Source: Ypsolopha sequella (taxonomy: Eukaryota > Arthropoda > Insecta > Lepidoptera > Ypsolophidae). Taken from it: a DNA stretch of 64,000 nucleotides. Below the pieces are notes generated by a model. That model had not been told where the DNA came from and did no database searches. It saw only the letters and a program-made list of their open reading frames with translations. The position numbers and the translations under genes were made by a program. This document shows positions 55,603-64,000 of the stretch, in pieces (the first letter of the stretch is position 1; every line of letters starts with the position of its first letter). Where the stretch lies: positions 16,386,001 to 16,450,000 of the forward strand of contig OW204000.1 of NCBI GenBank assembly GCA_934047225.1, written 5' to 3'.

Positions 55603-56984
55603 TATTATTTGCCATGTTAGAGGCCATAGTAACAAACAGGTAGGTATTCTGTAAAATTAGAAAAATTATAATGTAGTTCAACCCCTTAACTACCTACACA
55701 AATTTTATTTGTTAAAAATATTTTGTTTTAATATGCTAAATTGTCCAAACGCGAGAGCATGTTTGGCGAAACGGACCCTTAAGGTAAGGTTAACATCGAT
55801 TTAAATATTCGTTTACACCATTTCAATAAGAGCCGTTATGTATTTTTGCCTTTCGGTTATTATCATCAGTTCGAAATATGTGTATTGTAAAAATTGAATA
55901 AGGTGAGTTATTATTTTTATCCTAATAAAAAAACTACAGGTAGAGTCACTCTTTAATCCTTTTTGTATAAGTGATTTTAATATAGTTTTCCCAATCAGTT
56001 ATCTACTAGTTTTCGGGATTAACCAGTTTGGTCACAAACAGCTATCTCAGGAAATAAAGGGAGTAGGAAAACGTTTCCCAGACTAAAAGATGGAAAAAAA
56101 ATCGGACGTTTAGAAAATGCAATAAAACGTGTTTTGGAAAAATGTTACTTATTTAATTTTCCATTTAAGGTGACGATATGCATCCGATTCTATATTGTCA
56201 TGACACAAAACTGGTCGATCCTGCAATCACGTTTTTTTTTTCATTTATTTTAAATAAAAAAATCGTGATTCCGTTATCGAGAAATAGGTTATTTTATTAT
56301 ACTCCGCGGCACGGTACTAGAGGCATGACCTTGAATGCCCAGAAGTGCTTTTACCTAATTACTACACCGCCAAAAGTAGCCGTTTATTAAAAAAATATAA
56401 TTTTGTTAGCTTTTATAAGCGGAAAAAAACAGCACTTATCGCTTTAAATACTGAGATTTTTGAGACGAAAGTTTTTATTTCAAGGTTTAATTTGCGATTT
56501 TTTTTACGGATGTCAAAGCACTTTTTTAAATTCTGTTCGTTTATTCAATGTTTTTGTTTTCTTTATTGTCAACTGCATTTTTTTTTTGGCTTAGAATTTT
56601 CTTCACTTCAAATTAGGCGTCAAAAGGTTATTTGTTTTTAGGAATATCGTAGATAACATAAAATTCAAAACACTTTTCTTCACTAAGTGAGCAAAATTTA
56701 CTTTTGCTCACTGATTTTAAGCAACAAAGGCGCGCTTTCGAGCTGGTGTGGTGAAAACATAATTGTCGTGATATTTCCAAAGAAGTATAAACTTTAGTGT
56801 ATTTCTTCTACCACATTAAAGAAGAGAGCCTATGCGTGGAACATGAAAAGAGGTGTTTTTAATATTCCGTGCCTTAACAGGAAAACTATGCAACGTAGGA
56901 ATTTTCAATTTGGCACATAGGTATACCGCTTGTCAACGAAGAGCTACGTCTAAGGTTTTTAAGAGTTATTTGTTATGCAAGGCT
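55603..56984. other. A+T-rich non-coding; TTAA-type element end at 56165
   Basis: TTAAGGTGACGATATGCATC at 56165 is the left end of an element whose other end type is seen inverted at 52422. The open frames 56178-56641 are AT-rich and without motif. Confidence 0.4.
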
Positions 56985-57135
56985 GGAAAGTTAATTTTTG
57001 GCGCGAGTACCTTGTAGTTCAAGCGAGTGGTTCAAATATAGAATCCTGAGCGTAGCGAGGGTTTCAAAGCGAGACGCTAAATAACTTTGCTGCCGAGCGA
57101 AACACACAACTTTTCACCTCACTAAAGCGAGGAAA
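56985..57135. repeat. GAGCGTAGCGAG repeat, copy 2
   Basis: GAATCCTGAGCGTAGCGAGG, then CGAGCGAAACACACAACTTT and TCACCTCACTAAAGCGAGG. Same block order as 48890-49075. It abuts and appears to truncate the recombinase-like coding fragment on the minus strand. Confidence 0.6.
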
Positions 57136-57284
57136 ATGTTAGGTGCAAGAAAATATATATCGTGCGCTTTCATGTATTTTTCGCGCGATTTTTCCGGAAG
57201 AAAACTCAACTCGGCATTATATACCGCTTGCACTAATTCTGCAGGTATTAAATTTATATCTTCGTCGCTGCTAGCCTCGCTCAT
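57114..57284 (-). pseudogene. N-terminal scrap of a tyrosine-recombinase-like insect protein
   Basis: From ATG at 57284 the minus strand encodes MSEASSDEDINLIPAELVQA then VYNAELSFLPEKSREKYMKA. I recognise this as the start of a large insect family with an acidic SDEE-type leader followed by LPxKSRxxYxK, in which a core-binding and tyrosine-recombinase domain normally follow (Crypton-like). Here the similarity stops after HDIYF, where the GAGCGTAGCGAG repeat takes over, and the frame ends 56 codons from the start. No downstream domain is present. Confidence 0.5.
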
Positions 57285-57920
57285 ATTTTATGATTTCTTT
57301 CGATTTTATCAAAAAACAAACCAAAATAATGGAAGGAAATTGAATTGATTAAAGAGAAGGAAATTTTAAAGTTTTTGTTTTTAATCAAATTTTCTTGCTG
57401 GCCTGGCCAGTGCGATGGACTGATTTCCACCATAGACCCGCTTCAAGTGTAATAATCGCATCATGGTAATAAATCGAACGAAAATATGCCTCTGGCAATG
57501 CGGCAACGGGAGTGGTTATGATATTAAAATAAACCACTATTTTCCACCAAAAACACCCCTCAACAAACGTCGAAAATCGTTGGGAAAAATTGGCTGTCAA
57601 ACGTGACTGTGTAGCTAACTTATGGTATGGACTATGGTGGTTTGACACTTCAATGGTCGGTCACGAAGTCCTTATGGGTTTATTCGGTTTGTTTACGTAG
57701 CCGACTTACCAACGATAGCTGAGCGTGGTGAATCTGATAACTTTACCCAACACCAACATGTGAAAATGACAGACAGCTGTCAAATGTCATGGTTTTGTTT
57801 TGAGGTTAAATGGACTTATTTGTTTCCCTTGATTTTATCGTACATAGGTACCAAGTTTAAGTCTAAAATCCTGATCTTTCAAACATTAATACTTCTATAA
57901 GTATCTAGATCCATTAAATC
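57285..57920 (+). promoter_or_regulatory. Upstream region of POP1
   Basis: About 630 bp before the start codon. CAGCTGTCAAATGTCA at about 57775 belongs to the TGACA/TGTCA words often seen near insect start sites. No TATA box, as usual for a housekeeping gene. An in-frame TAA at 57915-57917 marks the 5' limit of the coding frame. Confidence 0.35.
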
Positions 57921-60900
57921 ATGGAAGTCAACGAATTCGACGCCACTTTAGGCGGCAGTGAACACCTACCATATACAGCGAATAGTTTAAAATTTGCTGC
58001 TTCTAGAAGCATAGAAATAGCAGCAATGACTGAGAGCATCCTTCGTCCAAGTAAAACCAAGCTTATATTTCAAACGCTACCAGTTCATATGCGAAGGCGT
58101 GTGATGAGCCACAACTGCAAACGGCTACCGAGGAAGCTACGAGAAGGCCATTTAGAGCAACTGAAAAAAAGTGGTTTGCCTCCAAAACAGAAGCGCCCTT
58201 CTAGAAAATATCGTCGACGTCCCGCCAATCTCCTGGAGGAGTACAACAGGCGACAGAGACACAATGTCTGGTTAGAAACACATATATGGCATGCAAAAAG
58301 GTTTCATATGACAGAAAGGTGGGGTCATCGTCTTGCTAATGCGCCCTGCGATAAAGCTTTCAGAGCTTGCTATCGAGCTACCTCCGCTCACTGCCTTATA
58401 CAAGACGTTTCTTACATGACACCTATTTTATTGACTGCACCAGTAGAAATGTTACAAAACTTGTTTAGTAATATTACTAGTAATTTTTGTGGGCTGAGTG
58501 TTACTGCTAAAGCTTATATTACAGGCAATAGAGAAGGGACTGTCAATCTATACAAACCAAATCACTATCCTTTGAGTTACATTGGAAAAATTTCATTTAT
58601 TTGGGAACCTGAAGATGAAAGAAAAAATAACAGAAATCTATGGTTATTTATACATCCTTCCCAAAGTAAAGAAATAGAAACTATTCTGTCTGAATTAATC
58701 TCTTCAAATAATGAGTGCTTGACAACACCAGAAAAGAAAAGGAAACTTGAAAATGGCCTGGAAAATATCGAAGTTAAGGCATTAGCTGGATCATTTAACC
58801 GATTCCGTCTAACTGGACCTAATAGCCATGCAATATTATCTAAAGCCCTGAAATGTGTTGAAAATACAGAAAGGATCAAAACAAACAAATGGGTGTCCAC
58901 TTATAGCAAAAATGGAATTTCCAAATTAAAACTAGAAGAAAAGCACAAATACTGGCAAAACTTAAGTTCAGCTGGATCACCAGCACAGTTACCTCCAAGA
59001 ATCATTGTTGGTTTAGTAGTAAAAGACCCAAGATTGAGTCGACCATCAAAGAGAACTAAAGCAGTGCCTGGAAGCTCACAACAAATACACACTGAACATT
59101 TGATAAACATCCCCACCTCTACTTCCTTCTCTCCTCTCTGGAACATAGATATTCATGATGCTATTAAGGAAAAAAGACTGACAAATGGACAGTATATTGC
59201 ACACATTACTAAGACACAGTTAGTGCCAGGAGAAGTCTTTGAAGATGACCCAGTATTGCAAAGTATACCAGTTGTTTTAGTACAAAGGCCTGGATCACAG
59301 GATTCAAAGTTTAAAAAGCTTGGTATGTATGTGCTCGGGTTTTGCTTTCTGCTAATAAATAAGAAAATATATATTTATCTTTGACATTTCGACAGGATAT
59401 GGCAGTGGCTGGGACATAATACTGCCCTCAGGTTATGGCCTCCAATTCTGGCAAACCTTTGTCATGTTTGGTGCAAGGTCAGGTGGTCTGAGAGAGACAG
59501 AAAGCCTTGCTTTTGAAATGGGGGAGTGTCATTTCCCCCCTGACTCAGAAGCAGGGAAAGCTGAAGAGCAAAGAGTTGAGAAAGAAATGAGAGAAAAGTA
59601 CTTTAGGCTACCACCTAGCAAGAGGATAAATTATATAAAATTAGGGATCAATAGTCCTTTTGTATGTAATTGGACAGTGCTGCTGAGTGATTGGGGAAAT
59701 AGCCAAGATGGTAATTTCTATGTTCTTAGAGATAAACAGTTGTTGACTCAGTTACAGGTAAGTAATTTAGCAATCTAATAGTCTTTCTATCATTAAATTC
59801 TATAATTATTATATTTATAATTAAAACCTTGCAGGATTGTTTAGATCAAAGTACAAATTTACCCCAGATTGCCAAATCGACATCATGTTTAGTGCCAATA
59901 TACTTGCAAATGACCAAGAAAGGACATCTCAAAAGGCATGCACTGATCTGTTTACCAAAACGTGGAGACTATTCATCAAAAGAAAACTTGGTTGAGCCTC
60001 AGCATGTGGATTCTAATGAAGCAGCAAGAAAAAAAATACGAGTGGAGCATAAAAAGCAAATAAAGCAAGTCAGAAGGAAGAAAATGAAATTAAAGAGAGG
60101 TCAAGTGAGTATTTTTAAACATGATAAATGATAAACCATTTCTATTTCAGCACAGAACTGACATTGCTTTCAGATATGAAGAATACATATAGGTTGATGC
60201 CGCCTTCATATAAAATAAAACATCACATTGTGACAGTTCGGCACGTTGTACCAGCACTGTCATCCACATTCATTTAGATCCTTGTCGCACTGTATATTTG
60301 GGGGTAGTACAGAAGTTGCGCGATGCCGGAAGGCGCAAGGCGCAATGTATCCGTATCCGTACGCGTAATGACCAAAACTGGCATGCAGATTGATATTCTG
60401 AAAATAAACTACCTCTATAAAATGATTTAAACTCAGTGAGCTGACATACTAAATAATTATTACATGCGGTTTTAACACTCACTTGTGATTGTTGATTATA
60501 TGCCTATCCTATGCTGCGGACGCTCAGCGCACGAGCCGCGCGGCTCACCGGTTGCCAGTGCCCGTTTGACAACGACGGTGAACGCCGCGTCGTCGTTCTA
60601 AGAACGACACTCGCCTTGATAATGCCGAAATTGTATCGGTGAAACGGTTGCATGTGGGTGTTAAAGCCGTATATAATTGTAAACTACCTCTAATTTAAAT
60701 TTACAGATCACAAACAAAAAGTCTGTCAAACAAGCCAAAAAGGAACCATCTGAATATGTAAAGAAAATGAGAGAATTATGGCTACCCTCCAAAGTAGAGA
60801 ACGTGCGTAAGGTATGCTCCAGAGAAGTCATCGGATATCTATCCCAAGGAGCGTTCAGTTTCTCAGAAGCCAAGGGTTGTGGCGTCGGGTATATCGCTTA

Positions 60901-61006
60901 CGACGCGTTGGGTCACCTCCTCAAAAACCATCAAAACATTGTCTTGGTCCGAAATACTTCCTCTCTAAAATACAGGACAGCGAACATACAAATTATAAGA
61001 TCATAG
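57921..61006 (+). CDS. Pop1: POP1, large protein subunit of RNase P and RNase MRP, four exons, complete
   Basis: Exons 57921-59322, 59396-59757, 59835-60104 and 60707-61006; donors GTATGT, GTAAGT, GTGAGT; all junctions keep frame, giving 777 residues. The start is fixed by an in-frame TAA two codons upstream. N-terminal POP1 motifs: RRRVMSHNCKRLPRKLRE (58-75) and WLETHIWHAKRFHM (117-130). The POPLD domain starts at about 468 across intron 1 (GYGSGWDIILPSGYGLQFWQ). A basic linker (about 650-700) precedes the C-terminal domain (GYLSQGAFSFSEAKGCGVGY), which ends IQIIRS. POP1 is the scaffold protein that folds around the RNA of nuclear RNase P (tRNA 5' processing) and RNase MRP (rRNA processing). 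It is shorter than the human protein (about 1,000 residues) but in the insect range. No defects seen. AATAAA follows 9 bases after the stop. Confidence 0.95.
60105..60706. other. POP1 intron 3, with GC-rich segment
   Basis: 602 bp, against 73 and 77 bp for introns 1 and 2. It holds a GC-rich segment (about 60510-60620, including AGAACGACGACG-type inverse words around GTCGTCGTTCTAAGAACGAC). The extra length probably comes from an inserted repeat, but no boundaries were clear. Confidence 0.45.
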
Positions 61007-61014
61007 TACATGTA

Positions 61015-61020
61015 AATAAA
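61015..61020 (+). terminator. Poly(A) signal of POP1
   Basis: AATAAA starting 9 bases after the POP1 stop codon; the resulting 3' untranslated region would be very short. Confidence 0.6.
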
Positions 61021-61043
61021 ATAATCCGTTACAAAATAATGCA

Positions 61044-61049
61044 TTTATT
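61044..61049 (-). terminator. Poly(A) signal of the convergent gene
   Basis: AATAAA on the minus strand (TTTATT on the plus), about 330 bases beyond the stop of the minus-strand gene and 24 bases from the POP1 signal. The two transcripts would meet or overlap slightly. Confidence 0.45.
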
Positions 61050-61376
61050 TTGCTCACAAGAATGTCCTTACAATTACATACAAGGTAAATAAACTAGAAG
61101 TCGAACCTACAAAATTAGGTTCCATTTTCACTTTGTGATGACCAAAAAGATACTCTTACTCCCACACTATTAAGCAGATAAGAATACATTTGATTTTTGA
61201 TTACAATACACCAAAATTAGAAGAAATAACTACACTAAGCAGAGTTTTAATCCCTTTTTTGGTTATCAACATTAACATATATCATCACAAAGAGCTTACA
61301 ATAAATGCGCATTTGAACGACAGTACGACGCTCTCCACGTTTCTGCACCAAATATACAGAATGGGACGCGGGGTGT

Positions 61377-61860
61377 TTAAATCTTGGACCGTTTCCTGGC
61401 GATGGCGTCTTCAACCGCCTTGAGTTGTTTAAGCAACTCTTCACGTCTGGAGACCGACTTCTTCGCCGGAGCGCCACTGTTTACTGGAGATGTTGCTGCT
61501 CGCTTCTTCGCTATAGATTCTGGACAAAGGGAAAACCAAATTTGAACTTAACACTAGTGTTAGAAGAGCAAAATTACTAATTGTGAGATCGCGAGATAAC
61601 ATCCCTGCGTGCCTCAGTAACAATACTATTGCATGTCATTAACAAAGAGGGGAAGGCTGTACATTGTGACCGCACGGGTATAAGTCTCTAAACACATCAC
61701 AAGGACCGTATCACTTAGTGACAATGAAACACACACAATGAAAATAGTCGAAATGTGTGAAAAGCGATTTCTCGACTTACCTTTATCACTAGTAACTTCT
61801 TTTTTACTGGTCACTGTGGACACCGCCGCTGCTAAGCCTGCTGTCGATTTTGCATTCAAC
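61377..61860 (-). CDS. Last two coding exons of a gene with a ZC3H18-like C-terminal tail (partial)
   Basis: Exons 61860-61781 and 61519-61377 on the minus strand. Acceptors CCCCAACAG and TTGTCCAG, donor GTAAGT; the frame passes the junction (…VTSDK, then ESIAKKRAATSPVNSG). The tail ends LLKQLKAVEDAIARKRSKI followed by TAA: a Ser/Lys/Ala-rich linker, then a short amphipathic basic helix. This ending reminds me of the C-terminus of ZC3H18, a nuclear CCCH zinc-finger protein linking the cap-binding complex to RNA export and decay; that is from memory, not from a search. The rest of the gene must lie at higher coordinates or beyond the window. It is convergent with POP1. Confidence 0.6.
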
Positions 61861-62254
61861 CTGTTGGGGAGAAAAAAGAGAAGTTATTACTTTGCTCAAA
61901 CAGTCTGTCACGAGCCATCAACGATAATGTTATCTGCTTGGAAATAAACGTAATTTGACATACGACATACATTTTATCGAAGTGTTCCTAATTTTTCCCG
62001 GGGTTCTTATGTTATACTCCAACCACAAGTTTTGATGGCTAGGCTTATCGATAACCGTTTTTGATTAATGCCACCCGACCCGAATGATTAAAACGAACTG
62101 AGCAATTATTTTTATAGTGAATCTTCAAAATTTTAAAAACTCGTGTCAAAATTCAATGACATGTGTTTTCCCTCGACGGCGGTTTCCCCGGAATAAACAG
62201 CTGTTCTAATGCCGTCTCTTTTACACGCATAAAATGATATATCCTCATCAACAT
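61861..62254. other. Intronic or upstream non-coding DNA of the minus-strand gene
   Basis: No further exon with both splice signals and an open frame was recognised. The region starts with the acceptor pyrimidine tract of the penultimate exon. Confidence 0.35.
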
Positions 62255-62382
62255 CATATCATTGCAATATAGAAACGCAGAAAGAAAAGTAAATCTGGAT
62301 GTGAGGAGCTATGAACCGGGATCCTCACATCACATCCAGATTTACTTTCTCCGTTTCTATACTGCAATGATATAATGTTAAT
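62255..62382. mobile_element. Hairpin MITE
   Basis: ATCATATCATTGCAATATAG then GTAAATCTGGATGTGA on the left; TCACATCCAGATTTAC and CTATACTGCAATGATATAAT on the right. Arms of about 52 bp, loop about 20 bp. Confidence 0.8.
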
Positions 62383-62591
62383 TTATATCTCCTTAGCCTT
62401 TATTTAAAATACAAAAAGGTTAACATTGACAAATAGTTACATTTAAGAAACACGGATTTTTAATATGCATTTAACATGAATATGCATTCAAAAGAGATAT
62501 TTTATTTTATTCTATTATACTTTTTTGGATTTAATTCTTATCAGATATTATTAGTATTTCAATTCCTTCAATAACATATATTCTACAGATC

Positions 62592-62726
62592 CCGGATCCC
62601 GGTTTGTAAATAATGCACATCGTATCGTAGCGTCATCTCTGTCGCACGAAGCACTAACATTCCGGTGACAGTCGTCGCTCTACGAAGACGAAGATAGCCG
62701 ATGTGCATTATTTACTGCCGGGACCA
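62592..62726. mobile_element. Hairpin MITE
   Basis: GATCCCGGTTTGTAAATAAT followed by GCACATCG on the left; CGATGTGCATTATTTACTGC followed by CGGGACC on the right. Arms of about 28 bp, 135 bp in total. Confidence 0.75.
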
Positions 62727-62730
62727 GTAT

Positions 62731-63001
62731 ATACAACGTGTAACAAAAAGATGTAACCATATTTGAAGAGCTTATTCAGTCAATGGTATAGATAGAACAA
62801 CTTTTACTATGGAAGAAACGCTGTATATCGAAAAAAAAATTACTTTTTCATAGAAAAATGCAATGCCGCTCGGCCGATATGTATGGAAGGGCAGATTTTC
62901 TTTTTGCGATTTCAGTGTTGGCTCCATAGTAAAAGTTGTTCTATACCATTGACTGAATAAGCTCTTCAAATATGGTTACATCTTTCTGTTACACGTTGTA
63001 T
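62731..63001. mobile_element. MITE with 75-bp inverted arms
   Basis: Left ATACAACGTGTAACAAAAAG and TTGAAGAGCTTATTCAGTCA; right is the inverse, ending CTGTTACACGTTGTAT. Pairing is nearly perfect for about 75 bp. TA dinucleotides border it. Confidence 0.85.
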
Positions 63002-63106
63002 AGTACTATTATTATAATTATGTATGAATAAATATTAATATATTTAGTAAGTACTTAACATCTTTCATCATGCAATGGATAAATCGCAAAGTATTCTTTT
63101 AATACA

Positions 63107-63312
63107 TCGTCGCTGATAGGGCAATATGTGAAAAACATAATTTTACAGGAGATAAAAGACCGTGTTATTTTTTATATAGACCAATATGAGATTATAATTC
63201 TTAAATAAGTATATAGTAAATTATTATGGTCTCCATAAAGAATAACACAGATTTTTCTCCTGTAAAGTTGCGTTTTTGACATACAACATATTGCTATATC
63301 AGCGACGGTATG
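63107..63312. mobile_element. MITE with TCGTCGCTGATA ends
   Basis: Left ATCGTCGCTGATAGGGCAAT, TTTTACAGGAGA and CCGTGTTATT; right is the inverse (AATAACACAG, TCTCCTGTAAA, ATTGCTATATCAGCGACGGT). About 206 bp. Confidence 0.75.
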
Positions 63313-64000
63313 GTACATCCAAAGACATTATGCAGAGAATTAGACTGCGCAATGTTTGTTTAACTAATTTAGATTTTATTGATTACAAATAAGGTTGTTA
63401 TTGTTATGATGACATATTCAAGCGAAAAATTAGTCGAGCGAGAGAAGCAATAGCCACTCGTTGTTTAGCAAGTTGCTAGTATATATAGCCTGAAGTAAAC
63501 GTTATACATACATATACCTAAGCTCCGGCCGTTCATTCGAGAGAATGGTGACGTTTGCAAATGTCAGGGGATAAAACCTTTTTTTTTACTGTTATGCATT
63601 TCGATATTTTATATTTATCATGATGATTTTAGGGAAGATTGTATATCGTTAAAAGGTCCCATTTGTTAATAAAAGTATTTTTGTCGTATATATTTTCCAC
63701 TTTCTAGTACAAAACTTAATGAATCAGCTGACTCAATTTCTACGTAAAAGTTAAAAAAAAGCGCAAAAAATATTATTTTTGGCGAAAAGTTGTGTATTAG
63801 CGATACTGTGTTCACTTGAATTTAAGAACCTTATATAGGGGTCGTCATTTTATTTATGTAGCGGAAATCATATTGAATTAAGACTCTGTATCTAAGTGAT
63901 CAATGTTCTATTACCCTTTTTGTGAAACTCGTTAATTTGTTTTTATCGTTTTCCCGAGTCTCCGAGTCAGTTACCATTTTATTTGGCAAAATTAGCAAAA
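63313..64000. other. A+T-rich non-coding stretch
   Basis: No motif, exon or repeat boundary was recognised up to the edge of the window. Confidence 0.35.

Noticed and set aside
59323..59384. Extension of the first POP1 exon to 487 codons
   Set aside because: The residues after KKLG are intron: a GTATGT donor at 59323 and an acceptor at 59395 restore the POPLD motif GYGSGWDIILP in frame.

Overview
The window looks like nuclear DNA from an insect, most likely a moth or butterfly. The basis is spliceosomal introns with GTAAGT/GTGAGT donors and pyrimidine-AG acceptors, a high A+T background broken by short CpG-rich patches, and a dense load of small inverted-repeat elements, RTE-like LINE remnants and other common insect repeats. 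No ribosomal, mitochondrial or bacterial sequence is evident. The species call is inference.

Three genes can be supported with intron structure. On the minus strand at 43702-47527 a three-exon gene keeps one frame across both introns and encodes about 854 residues: a Mutator-like DDE transposase domain followed by a YqaJ-type PD-(D/E)XK nuclease domain. On the plus strand at 57921-61006 a four-exon gene encodes a complete 777-residue POP1, the large protein subunit of RNase P and RNase MRP. Convergent to it, 61377-61860 holds the last two coding exons of another gene whose basic C-terminal tail resembles ZC3H18; the rest would lie beyond the right edge. The 3' ends of these two genes almost touch, with opposite poly(A) signals about 25 bp apart.

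Layout: 1-12.7 kb is a graveyard of LINE fragments plus a 2.4-kb hAT element (6369-8770) with a perfect 8-bp target duplication, an array of forty-one 23-bp repeats, a nested TTAA-flanked element and only the N-terminal part of a transposase. 12.7-36 kb has no recognisable long coding sequence. It has CpG-rich patches (15.1-16.1, 29.2-30.6 kb), splice-flanked candidate exons (5474, 21938, 32024) and several MITE families, and could be the 5' region or a large intron of an undetected gene. 36-43.6 kb is MITEs, tandem repeats and SINE fragments. 47.5-57.3 kb holds a 5'-truncated non-LTR retrotransposon whose reverse transcriptase has lost a catalytic Asp, a decayed Helitron helicase, a roughly 147-bp tandem array and an N-terminal scrap of a recombinase-like protein. 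The last 2 kb carries four hairpin MITEs in a row.

A recurring theme is a non-autonomous family bounded by TTAA, with at least eight copies between 20 and 50 kb, seven of them in one orientation. All family and gene calls come from reading motifs; no database search was possible.
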